Positions 10,330-22,623 of a DNA stretch of 64,000 nt are shown here, one piece after another. A program made the position numbers and the translations under genes. The notes beneath the pieces are model-generated. The model was not told the DNA's origin. It did no database searches and saw nothing but the letters and a program-made list of their open reading frames with translations. The stretch is from Alnus glutinosa (Eukaryota; Streptophyta; Magnoliopsida; Fagales; Betulaceae), in assembly GCF_958979055.1 (NCBI RefSeq), contig NC_084899.1:4933001-4997000 (forward strand). The letters are read 5' to 3'. Each line of letters begins with the position of its first letter. Within the stretch, counting starts at the first letter, position 1.

Positions 10330-11175
10330 TCAAATATAGCGCCGCAGTTGGATTAGCATCACGCTTATATCGTCACCAGAGCCTCGTGAAACCGAAAGGT
10401 CTACAAGATTTTTACAGGCAGTCAATGGTTCTGGTTTATCAATGCCCATGCACCAAGGACGAGCAATATCTACTGCTTCCTGATCACTAACCTGTAAACC
10501 AAGAAAACAAAGAATCTGATCAATAATTTGGTACTTACATCTTTCAAAGGATTCAAGCAATAAAGGAAAAGAAACCATACCTTATCCCATAAACCATCCG
10601 ATGCTAAGATTAAGAACTCATATTCTGGTTTGATTCTAATGACTTTTGTATTCGGCTCTGCTATGACCCATTGTTTAAGGTGCCAATCACCAATCCCTCT
10701 AGACACAGCCAGAGATCCCTGAATTCTCCAAGCACCATGGCAAAAATCAACATAGCCACCCTACAAAATGAAATTCAAAACAACCCATTATTCAAACCGA
10801 AGGCAATGAAACGCGATACATGCAATTAACACAAGATTTCAGCAATGAAAAATTGATTCACAAACACTTACCGTGGCCTCAATTTTGACCCTTAGCAACA
10901 CCACCTCTGCTCATGACAGCACGACAGTCACCAGCATTAGATACAACAAGGTTCCCTTTCCTGATCAACGTTGTCACATAGCATGAGCCACTGTGTACAT
11001 CTTCTTTCAAAAAATCAGAGTACGTATTCAAGTAACCTTGCTTGACGGCCTCCTCAATTTCCTTATCACCCCTTCTCATCACTTCATCTATTAAGACTAT
11101 TATGTTCTTATCCAAGTTTTCTGCCGCAAACTCAACAGCTTTTGCACCTCCATGCCCATCAAATACACCAAATAA
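10330..11175 (-). pseudogene. Clade-B (AP2C-like) protein phosphatase 2C, 3' exons of a broken gene
   Basis: Three exons read leftwards: 11175-10872, 10760-10581 and 10491-10330. The first encodes FGVFDGHGGAKAVEFAAENL (the metal-binding DGHGG motif) and NLVVSNAGDCRAVMSRGGVA. The second encodes WRIQGSLAVSRGIGDWHLKQ and FLILASDGLWDK. The third encodes SVSRGSGDDISVMLIQLRRY before the stop. The order and motifs are those of plant Mg/Mn-dependent Ser/Thr phosphatases that act on MAP kinases (AP2C clade). A deletion of about 40 bp after GGVAK removes the conserved ALSSDHRPS segment and shifts the frame to a TGA at 10879. The exon is also cut by a Ty3/gypsy element whose target duplication is 11171-11175; the upstream edge of the exon resumes at 33028-33030. 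The N-terminal exon is not found. This is a pseudogene. Confidence 0.88.
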
Positions 11176-11365
11176 TATAATGTCCAAGACATTTTGTAAT
11201 AATAAAAACACGAAATTTGGGTAAATAATTAATTTAAGTTAATTTAGTGTCTTTAAAATGCAAGAGAATATTTTTAAGTCCAAAGAAAAGAAATTACAAA
11301 AAGAAAAGAATTAAAGAATTTAAATAAGGAAATAGAAAATAAATAAATATATATATATATATATA

Positions 11366-11402
<37 letters not shown>

Positions 11403-11589
11403 TAAGAACATGTGTGCCTCATTAAAAAAGAATTGGATTGAAGGGTTGTACGGCCCTTCAGTTAAAGAGGCAGCTCGCCTGCCTCTTTTCTAAAAAATAA
11501 ATAATAGGTGAGGTGGCGCAAAGACGTGCGCCCCTCAGGTGAAAAAGAAAAGAGGTAGTAGCCTCTTTTCTAATTAGACCGGGAAGAAG

Positions 11590-11622
<33 letters not shown>

Positions 11623-13431
11623 AGGGGGAGTTTATCATTTTTCTTTTAGGGTTTTTTCATAGAAAAACTACGATCCACCAAGATCCAATTGTCAAATCTT
11701 CAATCCGTCTTCGGAAACGTGATCCCTGTACTCGGATCTACGTTTCCACCGTTCATTTTGTGATAAAACACTAAACTCGTGTTCTTGAGATTTTTGAGTT
11801 AAAATCTTGAAATGAAATGTGAGTTTAATCCTCATTGTTCTTTAGGTGTTTGAGTTGTTGGAACTTGCTTAAAGCTACCAAAACCTTGGGTTTTGGATTG
11901 GTGAACTTTTTGTAAGTTTTTCCTAACCCTAACTTTTGGATATTTTATTTTAGTGTTGTTTTATGAGTTTAACCCTAAGTAAATACACATGGGTTAACAT
12001 TATTGTGGTTAGATAGCATTATTATGTAATGGGTTAGTGAAAATATAATTTGAGGATTAATTTTTAATATTTTGGGTTAGTATTATTTTTGTTTAGTTAG
12101 TGTCTAACCCTAAACTAGTGTTTTTGGTTAGTAGGGTTGTGGTTAAATTAATAAATAAGGTTCATGGGAGTGTGTTTGGAACCAGAGAAAATTCTATGGG
12201 TTTCCATGGGTTAGTTCTTGGGGCAAGTTAGGAGTTAAAAATGAGTCCAATATTAGAAAAATGTTAATAATGTGCAACATGTAAGTTTACAATGGCACAT
12301 TGTAAGGGATAATTTAGGAAACCTAGTTGAGCCAAAATCTGTGCAGCTAAGGTGAGTATTCTACTCACTGAAAAAATGTACTTTTATGTATTTAATAGAT
12401 TTGCAATTGATATATGATTTTATTACTGAACCGACAATATGTTGACATTATATTTTGGATGTGTTAAATAGTTTTAATTATGTTGAAATATCAATGATGC
12501 TTATGAGAAATTATGTATGACTGGAAAGTGTGATTTGAATTGATTTGAAGAGATTGATTGCTTGCTGTTGTTGGGATTTAAATTATGCAAATGTTGATTG
12601 ATGAATTGATGTGTTAAACTGTTTATGGATTTACATTGAAAGCATGAGTTAAAAACATGTTCATGAAATTAGAAGGTATATGTATATTGTTTTAAGGCAT
12701 GAGGCATAAGCATATGAACGTTAAACGTGCATCGAAGTGAGGTTTATAGCCCATGGGAAACTATATTTAGGTTAAATCGAATGAGGCTTGGATTAATTTC
12801 CATAAGGTACATAGGTTAAATCCCATGATGCTTGGATTAATTTCCATGAGGTACTTGGGTTAAATCCCATGAGTTCTTAGGGTAACTCCCATGAGGAAAC
12901 TTGCATGAGCATGTATAGCATTGTTTTTATGAGTGTAATGTTTTTATGCTATGAGTAGTTTTGCTAGACGTATTAGTATACATATGAGTTTTAATGGAAA
13001 AAAGCATACGTATATTTCTATCGTCTGGTTGCATGTGTTAAAAAGCATTGAACTTGGATGTACAAGAATGTTTACGAACCATGTATGAGTAATGACATGT
13101 CTAAAAGTAAGTAGGTGAACTGTCCTTGCTCTTTAGTAAAGACGTGCTTGCATATTAGAATTCCACTCTAGTGCTCGCATGATCAATTGGTGTTCAAGAC
13201 ACGAAGCTGAAATACGATTAAAGATGGTGTTGTTCGTATTTTGGAGAAATGATATCTTAGTATGGAAGAGTAAGATGCCATGTATTCTTGCTTAAGACTT
13301 ATGTGTAGGTGTGAATCCTATAATGGGGCGATCGTATGAACATATGTCTAAGTCACCGATCAAAAGTAATATATTATAGATGAGTTTATATGTAGAAGCT
13401 TCCAAGGTAGGATGACTGGAACTTCTATATT
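11176..13431 (+). repeat. 5' LTR of the Tekay-type element, 3' end missing
   Basis: This aligns throughout with 29897 to about 32310 of the 3' LTR, including shared landmarks such as CCAATATTAGAAAAATG. It stops at ACTTCTATATT (13431), where the nested retroelement begins. The corresponding last 700 bp of the 3' LTR have no counterpart here or after the nested element. An AT/AC microsatellite (11345-11396) and a poly-A run (about 11590-11621) differ from the 3' LTR. Confidence 0.85.
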
Positions 13432-14439
13432 TGTTACGAAGTGGAAACTTTGTAAAGAGAATAAAACTCCGGGGTAGCCAAACACAGGAAATCCACTATA
13501 CTGAAAACAAAACTAGTTACAAGACACTCGTACTCACATACCCTTATGCAATAGTCATACCTTTAACTCTGACGCGAAGCCCATCATAAACGCTTCCCAA
13601 CTAATTCTTCTAATTGAAGTGGTCTTCAATGGATTCTTTTACCTTAGGGCCGACCCCTAAGATAGACTTCACACGAACTGTTGAGCACACACTGGCAACG
13701 ACTTAAGAGCTAGCAGATCTTCGATTCTTCCTAAACACCATCTCAAAGCACTATGGAATTCAATACAAAATTCATACAATTTACAAGCCTAGAGCTCCCT
13801 ATTTATAGGCTTAAAGAAACCTTAAATCTACTGAAAAATGGACTCTGGCTGTCGAGCGTCAGGACGAAAGTTAGCCACGTCTGGACGGTTTTCTGCGATA
13901 ACCTTTCAGAAACAGCACAATTCTATCCTTATCAGGTCCATGTCCGGACAGCATGACCGAGCGTCTGGACAGTCTTCGCTATAACTCCTTTCCGCGTTCG
14001 AACAGAACTCTGGAATATTTTGAAATGCTGGACAGTGTCCAGACGTGTTGCCATGTCGTCCGAACGGCTTCTAGAAACTTTTCAAACAGTGTCGACCTCT
14101 AAAATCCAACTCTCTATTAAATAATGATTGACCTAGCGTTCGAACGGTGCTACTCTGACGTCCGGAGGTCTTCAACGTTATTTGCTAGACACTGCGGGGC
14201 ATCCGAACGCCTTCAAAGGCTTGTCCGAACGGTTGCACAAGAACCGGTTGAAATGGCTTGGAATTTTGCAAAGACTGTTCATGGACATCTTCTAGAAACT
14301 TGTTATCAGTCACATTATTTGAAATGAGCACTGCTTGAATAGAAGATTCTGAATAAGAACCGATCAACTTGTTTTAATCTACAACCATTACATAAAGTAT
14401 TTTTGTCATCCAGAATATAGTCAACATAAAATACTAACA
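13432..14439 (-). repeat. LTR of the nested retroelement (3' LTR in its own orientation)
   Basis: It is homologous to 24119-25118 over its whole length. It contains several variants of the palindrome CGTCCGGACG and, on the minus strand, a TATA motif (reverse complement of TATTTATAGGC near 13799-13810). Compared with the other copy it lacks about 85-90 bp at its left edge, where it meets Tekay sequence at the shared string ATATTTGTTACG. Confidence 0.8.
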
Positions 14440-14455
14440 AACTCTCCATTTGGCC
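14440..14455 (-). promoter_or_regulatory. Probable polypurine tract of the nested retroelement
   Basis: Read on the minus strand, CCAAATGGAGAGTT directly precedes the LTR start TGTTAG. This is the usual position and composition of the plus-strand primer in Copia elements. Confidence 0.55.
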
Positions 14456-14661
14456 ATTCTAAGATAAAAAAAAACACTTGACCGGTTTGGAAATACATTC
14501 TCAATCCAAAAACCAAAAAATAGTCCCCCTTTTTGTCACACAAGGACAAAGGGTAAACAAAGTATTAATAAAAAAAACCATAAGTATATACGTTTTTAAA
14601 CAAAGTCTTATAAAAAAGAAATTGTTCGATAAACAATAACAAGACATAACATAAAAACCAC

Positions 14662-15684
14662 TCAATCATCATCATCATTTGGCTTTGGATGATGATACGT
14701 CAGGCACTCTCGGATGTCGATCTGGCTATGCTCGACACACTCTCCTATAAGATTGACTTCCCGCTGAAGAGTTGACATTGAAGACATAAGCTGTGCAAAA
14801 GCAGCTTCAATGTCAAAAGTGGGAGGCACAACCTGTGATGATGATGCAGCTGCTGTGGAGAGATCTGGTGGAGGTTGAGGAATAGCGCCTTGAGCCTCAT
14901 GCCGCAACTGCACATTAGACTTCATGCGAGTCTGTATGCCAAGGGAATCTGGGATCCGTGATCGAGGCTCAGAGTCTGAAATATCTGTCACGACCTAAAG
15001 ACAGATTTGAGTGATTAAACACCCAAAAGACAGACTCGTGTTCTTCTCATTATGAACCTCGAGCATAGTGTGCAAGATGTGCTTGCACAGGAAAAAGGAG
15101 TCTACATCACAATGGCATAGAGAAGGGTGGCCTTCTTGAGAGTAAGCTCACTACGTTGAACTTGAGGCAAAAGGTTTGTCACAACAACCTTTGCTAAGAA
15201 TCAGTGCATAGGAGCAAAGGCACCGATGTTGATCTAGGAGTGTGACGTCCTCTCTCTGTGGTCTTGTCCCAAAGAAATCATGCAGGAAATCAATGTTGGG
15301 AGCCTCATCAAGAAAAGGAACTCCTGAGACTGGTAACACAGGCACTCCGATCACAGCACTGATAAGCTGTGGATCAATCTGAATCGGCTATCCTCTGACC
15401 ATGGTCTGCATAATGAGTCCTTTGTCATCCTACTAGATGATGATGATGTTGCTGTAGAACTCCTGTACCAGTCTAGGAAAGGTCGGGCAGGCACAGTTGT
15501 ACAAGTACTCCTAGTGGTTCTCCAGTAGCATCTGAGCAATGGGGAGCAGAACTGGATCTCTCAGATCTACGCGGAGAAGATTCTGCTCTGATAGGACCTG
15601 CCGCGATTGCATGCGGTGCAACCTGTTAGCAACTGACTCTTCAGTTCTTTGCCTGACTCGAGGAGGAGAGTCGTCTGAAGACAT
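14662..15684 (-). pseudogene. Transposase_32-like plant retroelement protein, decayed
   Basis: A frame starting ATG at 15684 (MSSDDSPPRVRQRTEESVAN) can be followed leftwards across several stops. It passes IGVPVLPVSGVPFLDEAP and IDFLHDFFGTRPQREDV to a tail rich in Gln/Ser with a coiled-coil-like stretch (LMSSMSTLQREVNLIGECVE) and an acidic end. The VPVLPVSG...FF..RP pattern is that of the putative plant transposon protein family PF20167, found in non-autonomous plant retroelements. At least four in-frame stops are present (for example near 15510 and 15430), so it is not expressed as one protein. Its function in the element is unknown. Confidence 0.6.
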
Positions 15685-16394
15685 ATTTCTTGAGCTAAAA
15701 AAAAAAAATCACAGAAACAAATCCATGAAAGCGTTAATTTCTGTTAGTCCAAAAAAAAAAAAAAAAAATTGGACATTATAACGACTGTAAAATAGACTAT
15801 CCCAAAAATTACAACTACATAAAACACAACCCAAACAATAACAAAATACCAAAATTTAGAAAATATGTCAAAATCTCAACCCAATCAATACTGAAAAAGA
15901 GCACTGAATCATATTTATTAGTTTATGATTGGCCTTATTCTGTGTTTGGACAAAATCACTTGTTTGTAAAGATGTTTTATCAAGGGGATTCCGCTATTCA
16001 GAAGTATTTCAAAAGATTCTACATTGCTTGAAAGTCAGAAGAATTCCGGTCCCCTGTCAGCCGTCCGGGCGACATGTCATCCCGTCCGGACACTTATCTA
16101 TCCACTGTTCCATCCGTCTGGAAGACGTATCATATCGTTCTGACGCTCGATAGACCAAGCATTATTCGTCCGGACGACATGGATTTCCGTCCAAACCCTT
16201 CACTGTATCGAGAAGCTTCTGTGCCAGCTTGCATCTGTCTGAAAGACTCAGCAGCCCGTCCAGAAGTTGTCCAGTGATCGATCAGCTTCAGATTTTCTTT
16301 CCAAGTTCAATTAAGGGAAGATTAATTCGACCATCCGGACAACGTGGATTCCCGTCCGGACGCGCTCATTTATAAGGCAAGAATCTCAATTCAA

Positions 16395-16640
16395 ATACAA
16401 CCGTCCAGACGTCTGTCAGCATGGTTCAGACGCGCGTTCAACATATATAGAAATTGCGGATTCAACTTCAACCGTCCGGACGCCTGCCTATCATGGTCCG
16501 GACGTGCGCTCATCTAATATGGAAATTGCATGTTGAAGACTAACCGTCCGGACGGCCATCTCCCATGGTCCGGACCCGCAAAGCCTTATATGAAAATTAC
16601 TTCCAGCAGACGTGCTACCGTCCGGACATCGGTGCCTCAC
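16395..16640 (+). repeat. Tandem repeat of about 72-75 bp, each unit with two CCGGAC sites
   Basis: At least three units start AACCGTCCGGACGCC-like (near 16400, 16471 and 16542, with a partial unit near 16616). Each carries a second site after ATGGTCCGGACG and then an AT-rich stretch with ATGGAAATTGC. It lies upstream of a TATA box, the usual place for LTR enhancer repeats. Confidence 0.7.
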
Positions 16641-16786
16641 CGTCCGGACACGGCTCTCAAACATGAAAGATTTTCAGGAAAAATATCAAAAATTCTGATC
16701 CCACAGTTGTCCATCCGGATGACCCATGTCCACTGTCTGGACGGAGCCCGTATATTTTACAACAGTCGCCCATTTGAACCTCAGCC

Positions 16787-16794
16787 TATAAATA
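16787..16794 (+). promoter_or_regulatory. TATA box of the LTR-like segment
   Basis: TATAAATA is followed by GAGG and lies just downstream of the tandem enhancer-like repeats, matching the U3/R layout of a plant LTR promoter. The equivalent motif exists on the minus strand of the two nested-element LTRs. Confidence 0.65.
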
Positions 16795-17449
16795 GAGGCT
16801 TCTGAGCATTGAGAACAACAAAAATTCGGTATTGAATTCCATCAGAGCTTAGAGAGTTATTTGTGAGATTATTGGAGCTGATTTGCCTCTCTGAAGCTGT
16901 TATTGTGTGCTGTTATTGAGCTATAAACTGAAGTCTATCTTAAGGGTCGGCCATAAGATAAAGGATTCCATTGAAGACCTCTTCAAGTAGGAGACCTGGT
17001 TGGGAAGCGTTCGTGTTGGGTTACACGTCAGAGAGCAAGGTACGACCACTACATCAGGGTTATGTGAGTGTTATTACTTTGTCTTTAGCTTTGTCTTCTG
17101 AATAGTGGATATCCTGAGCTTGGCTGCCCCTAAGTGGTTTTTCTCTTAATTGAGTTTCCACTTTATCAACAAAATATCTATCTCATTTAATTCTGCATTG
17201 TGATATTTTGTTGCACACTATTGCACACACTGGTTATTTATTTTGGAAGTCAATTTCATTTTTCAATATTAAATGCAAAATATGATAATCCCCAAAACAA
17301 ACTATTTTAAGCATAAAATCTTAAAATAAAACAGTAAAAAGATATGCAAACCTACCTGGGGCAGAGATAAATTGCAAAGAGGACACATGCACGTGAAAAA
17401 TACTCATAAATATCATAAGGAAAATGCACAAGACGAAAAAAATAAAAAG

Positions 17450-17700
17450 AGAAGAAGAAAAGTGATGTGCAGCACTAAGGAGCATGCGATTTAACCCTAC
17501 AGGGTTCACCATTCGAACGGAACTTAAGTGACGTTCGGACGTAGTGCCACATAAGAGATCGCACAAACACGCTCGTCAGGGCAATGAGCAGGGAAGTTCG
17601 GACGAAACAACCCTATCGTCCAGACAACTAGAACCACCATCCGGACAACCAGGAAGATCGTTCGGACAACCCGTAACACCGTCCGGATGCTTCATACGAA
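17450..17700. repeat. Further block of CGTCCGGACG-type sites
   Basis: About ten variants of the site (GTTCGGACG, ATCCGGACAAC, CGTCCAGACAAC) occur within 250 bp. The block is separate from the LTR copies and may be a piece of a related LTR. No gene is supported. Confidence 0.5.
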
Positions 17701-17896
17701 AAAAATCTAAAAATGAGAGGAAAATGAGCAGAACAATATTTCCAAAATAATTTCCAAAACACACATGTATAAAAAGCTGATATCCCAGTTCAATTAGCAT
17801 TTCTAAAATATACCAAGATATAATTGAGAGTTACGAGTCGATGAAAAAAATTCCTGGTAGACAAACATTTTTCAATAGTAAACTTAACTCATGCAA

Positions 17897-17897
<1 letters not shown>

Positions 17898-17930
<33 letters not shown>

Positions 17931-17931
17931 T
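17898..17931. repeat. (TG)n microsatellite
   Basis: A short TG dinucleotide tract lies in the non-coding part of the nested retroelement. The surrounding 17700-19290 holds no other recognisable feature apart from homopolymer runs and a small AT microsatellite near 18893-18917. Confidence 0.9.
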
Positions 17932-18891
17932 GAATGCTTTCTCAATAAGGTATAAAGTTCACTGATATGACAAAAATCACCCGAATTTTCTAAATAAGAG
18001 AGAAAATCAATGTTAGATCAGTCAAAGGTCAAACCTTATTTTACTAGGGCTTAGCCACCATCATCTAAGACACTCCCCCTAAGCTGCAGCACTTTTCTTT
18101 TACTATGTCATTTAGTGACCGTCTATTTCCACAATGATTTGGTCATTGATTGTTTCTTTAGGGACAAGATCAAGAACAAATTTATAGCATGTGCAATGGA
18201 TCTTTTTATTTATCCATATTTATTTAGGTTTGAATGCTTTTTATCACTTGGTGCTGCAACCTAAAAAGAATGCTAGAATTTATGGGTTCTAGGTTTAACT
18301 AGCAAGTTGGTCAATTTGACCATTTTAGCAAAAAAAAAAAAAAAATCTCTCTCATTTACATTTTCTAGAAGCTAAAAGTCAGAGGAGAGAAAAAAATACC
18401 TTAAGGGAGCCTTGGATAGTGCACATTTTTCATCACATGAGAAAAACAACTATATAGTATGGATGTAACTGGGAACTTTACAAATATTAAGAAAAACTCT
18501 CAGTTATATAAAGGCAAAAGTAATTAACGCATCAAAAACTAAGACATCAGTTAAACATACATAAGATATCTGGAAGCTATAAAAGAGAAAAATTTAAAAC
18601 TCTACATCCTTTTCCCCCCCCCCCCTTTTTTTATTAAAAAAAAATAAAAACATAAACAAACAAAAACATGCTTCACAATAAAGAGGATAGTATAGTCCAA
18701 GCATGTAAGGTAAAAACAAACCTGACCTCAGGGAGAGAGGTTTGATAGTATCAAGATAGAAAAACAGCCGCTCGAAGTGCTTTTTCTATCATCCCTATTT
18801 AATACCTGCAAAATTTCCTCAAAACAAACAAGAAGGAATATAGGAATAGAAAAGATGGTTCCATGACAACATGCAAAGTTTTTATAAGATG

Positions 18892-18924
<33 letters not shown>

Positions 18925-19306
18925 GCAAGTGTACCTGTCATGCTCTAGGATTTAGGAACAAAAATTCTAGGCATGTGTGACTTTACCTACTAGGTAGATC
19001 TGCTCCCCCTCGGGGAGTGGGTGTCCTCGTCCTTGTCCTTGTCTCGTCCTTCTTTAACTGTAGTGTCAGATATCTGACCAGATCTTGCATGAAAAAACTA
19101 ACAGAGGATTTTCCTTCATAAAAGATTTCGCTTTCTGCAGTCTTCTGTTTTTCTATATACAGCTTCTTGGGGGCCCAAGTCTTTTTTGCTTAAATAGGCT
19201 TCTGCAGCTGCTGATGCCTTGAAGCATTATTTCTGGGCAGTGATCTATGATGCCTGGGTGGCTTAGGTGGAGGACACCTTGGTCTGACATGACTGCTAAC
19301 TCCACA

Positions 19307-20840
19307 TTAGTGACACATGGAAGTTTTAGGAGCCTGCCAATTTTTCTTCCGCTGAACTTGCCAATGTGGGCACTTAGGTCTGATGTGCCCTAACTCACCA
19401 CAGTGATGGCATGTGGGAGGCTTTCTTCTGATAGGAAGCTTGGCCAAAGGCTGAGGGATGACAAAAACTTCCCCTTCCATAATAGTTTTTCCCTTATCCA
19501 CACTTGGGGGTGGAGATTCAAGAATAACTGGCTTCACGAAAATAGTCTTGGAGGTAGAAAGAGTATCAGAAGTAGAAGGAGGAACATACCCGAGTCCGGT
19601 CTTGTTGGTTTGGCACTTCTGAATGGAGAGCATGTGAATGAGTTTCTTATCTACGACTCTCTCTAGTTGCAATTGTGTCTCCAGAAGCCTCTCTTCTAAA
19701 TCATTGATCTTTATTAGCATAGAGGTCTTCTTAGTCCTGAGGTTGTTCAGCTCTAATACCTGCTACTTGTATTTCTCCCTTAGCTTTAAGAATTCTACAT
19801 ATTGAAGTTGATAGGCTGACTGCATATCTTCTTCTTCACTATTCTCAAAGTAGTAGGACTGAGAATCCTCATTTTCTTCATGTGAGGTCACGAAGGCGAG
19901 TAATTTTTCTTCCTCAGGAGTTTCTTCTTCCTTCTCAGACTCATCGCTGAGAGTTGCATTAAAGGCTTTCCCTTTTTGTTTCTTCAGATTTGTACATTCA
20001 ATCCTGATGTGCCCAAAGCCTGAACATTCGAAGCATTGGGGACCCCTCAGATCTTTCTTCTCTGCTTCTTCTGTATCAGTTGTGTGGGGAGCCTTTCTTA
20101 GTCTGTCAGAGAACTTATTCTTGAACTTATTACTTTTCATGAATAGCTCGAAGTTCTTGGCTAACATTGCCACTGCATCTTCATAAATGTCTGAGTCTTC
20201 ATTAGATGAGACTTTGGATTTGTTCTTAGATGCCTTGAGAACAATAGTCTTTGCCTTTCTAGCTGGAGGTAAGGAGTATTCATATGTTTGAAGAGATCCT
20301 ACCAGCTCTTCAATCTTCATCTCCTCCAGATCTTTGCTTCTTTTTTTTTTTTTTTTTTTTATAGTTGTCACATTAATCCTGAAACGCTCAAGCAAAGATC
20401 TTAGTATCTTTCGGATGAGTTTTACATCCGAGATTTACTTCCCAAGACTCACCATCGAGTTTCTTAGGTCACCAATCTTAGTGTAGAACTCTCCGAAGGT
20501 CTCTTCTTCAAGCATCTTAATCTCTTCAAATTTAGAAATCAACATTTGAAGCTTGACAGATTTTACCAATTTTGTGCCTTCATATGTTGTTTCTAGAATT
20601 TGCCATGCATCTTTAGCAACTTTACAATTTGAAATTCTTGCACATTCACATGGTGAAAGTGTTTGACATAGTGCATGGAGGGTTTTATCATTGGAAAGTC
20701 GTGCGCTTGTTTGAGTAACAATAATTTCGTCTATTTCTTCTGGTTTAATCCAACCAGTTTCAACAATTTTTCAGACGTTAATTGATTTTAAAAAGAAGCG
20801 CATGCGGACTTTCCAATAGCCATAGTTCGTCCCATAAAAG
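19307..20840 (-). pseudogene. Copia-type gag polyprotein of the nested retroelement, decayed
   Basis: The frame reads leftwards from about 20840 through TSARLSNDKTLHALCQTLSP and WQILETTYEGTKLVKSVKLQ, the UBN2-type gag domain that binds RNA and packs particles. It continues to a CCHC zinc knuckle CFECSGFGHIRIEC, an acidic stretch, a coiled-coil-like LLETQLQLERVVDKKLIHML, and a second knuckle CHHCGELGHIRPKC. In-frame stops lie near 20440 and 19770, and an upstream stop also breaks the N-terminal part. A poly-T run at 20341-20360 encodes a run of Lys. No protease or RT follows downstream in this orientation. Confidence 0.8.
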
Positions 20841-21331
20841 GTCAAACTGAATTAAGATTTTGAGACATTAAAAAAATAATCAAAACAGAAGTCAAAAGAA
20901 TACACTTAAGAAATAAATCTAAAACAGAGTGTACCTGGTATTCAACTCGATTACGTGGATTTTAAATTTATAAGTTTTACCACTTTACAATAGTACAAAT
21001 CAATTGTACGATAGTAAAGGTTATCGAACCACCAAGATTGGGGGTTGTTTTGCGTAATGGGATGCTTATAGATCCTATGTAACTTGACTTTGGAAAAGAA
21101 AACAAAAGTAAAGGTTGTACAATTGAAGCTACAACAAGTAAGGTAATAAAGACGGAAAATGAAACAACTTAAAAGAAACTTAGGGTATTGATCTCATCTA
21201 ATCCTCAATCAATGAAATGCTTAAAGTCTATATGGATCTTCCTAACATGCATGATATGAGCGCATAATGGACGTCAACCATTACGTCGACCTTGACATGA
21301 AAATATTTTCGTTAAGACGTAATCATAAAGC

Positions 21332-22615
21332 AGGGCCGGCTCTTCCACTAGGCGGCTTAGGCGACCGCCTAAGGCCCCCGTGTGGAAGAAGGCCCCCATA
21401 AGATAAAATAGGCTTGTGAAAAAAAAAATATTAATTAAATTAAATAAGGCCTCTACAATTATCTTAGGGGGAAAAAAAAATTAAGGCCCCATAAAAAACT
21501 TTGTAAAAAGAGAAAAATAAATAAAAATTTAAGGCCTCTACAACGATTTTGACAAAAGAAATGTTCATTATCTCTACGTGGGACTCTTAAACTTCCACAG
21601 AAAAATCAATAGTTTTAGGGGCTCAAGAACACAACATTAATGCCAAAAAAAAAGAGTTCATTATCTCTCACAAAAAATCAACTGCCTACCAACACAACAA
21701 TTCCAAAAAAAAATTCTATTATCACACCGGGAGGCTCTAGAACTCCCGCATTATAAAACAAATTGTCATGCCAAAGAAAGACATTTTACATTTTTTTTAA
21801 AAAAAAAACACAAATCTTATTCAATCTCTCCAGAAAAGTACCAAAATCACTTCCTGAAATGCTCTACAATCCTCGGCAGTCAAGCGGTAGGAGCCCAAAA
21901 CCGCTGCTAGGACCACACAACTTGACCATCAGCCTACGCTGCCTACCAGATCTTGCGTCCGACTTCTGGATCTCCCTCCGGTAATCTCTCACAGCTTGAC
22001 CATCAGGATACCAAATCTGCTACTTTCTTTTTTGGGTGTGCACCGCATCAAGAGATAGTCATAAACGGGCCTTTTTTTTTTAGTGCTCTTCACTTTCCTT
22101 GAAGGGAACACTGCACCAAGAGATAAGGCTAGACGTGTGGCTCAGTTTCCTTCGGCTTTGTCTCATCACGTCACTGTAGCTGAGGGTGTTTAATAAAAAA
22201 GAACTCAGGCCGGCAGGTTTTTTCCTTCTTCTTTTTCTACCTGTCTGATTGATCTAGTCTTTTTCCTTTTTTTTTTTTCTCATCAAGAACATGTCCACAT
22301 CCACTGTACGTCCACACGTTTCCTTTCTTTTTTTGTTTTTGAGGTTTTTTTTTTTTTTGGTGCCTAGGTCATTATGATTTTTTTTATTTATAAATATTTG
22401 TTAGAAATATGCATTTAAATATATAAAACACTCTAAAAAATAAAAAAATTAACAAATTAACTGAAACTCAAAATAAATTATATAAATTTGATACTAACAA
22501 TATAATATTAAATTTCAAAGCTATAAAAATTAAAATTAATTATATTTATATTTATATAAAAAGGCCTCATTTATAATTTTCGCCTAAGGCCCCAGAACAT
22601 ATAAAGCCGGCCCTG
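21332..22615. mobile_element. Non-autonomous hAT-type element
   Basis: The ends are CAGGGCCGGCTCTT and GCCGGCCCTG, with a wider inverted match (CGCCTAAGGCCCC present near both ends). A perfect 8-bp duplication TCATAAAG lies at 21324-21331 and 22616-22623, as expected for hAT. The 1284-bp interior is AT-rich with a short coding-looking patch near 21763-21984 but no transposase. It is inserted in the leader of the nested retroelement. Confidence 0.9.
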
Positions 22616-22623
22616 TCATAAAG

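Larger units (their letters stand above)
15900..17230 (+). repeat. LTR-like segment in opposite orientation, with tandem U3 repeats
   Basis: The sequence resembles the nested element's LTR but reads on the plus strand. It has many CGTCCGGACG sites, a TATA box, and then a leader with phrases shared, inverted, with 13440-13760 and 24140-24440 (for example AAGTCTATCTTAAGGGTCGG). It is too divergent to be a third copy of the same LTR. It is probably an LTR of a related family inserted here or carried as part of the composite. Its outer ends could not be fixed, and no open frame is supported. Confidence 0.55.

Noticed and set aside
16074..16805. Short plus-strand frames in the CGTCCGGACG region
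   Set aside because: They arise from GC-rich LTR repeats and lack any family resemblance.
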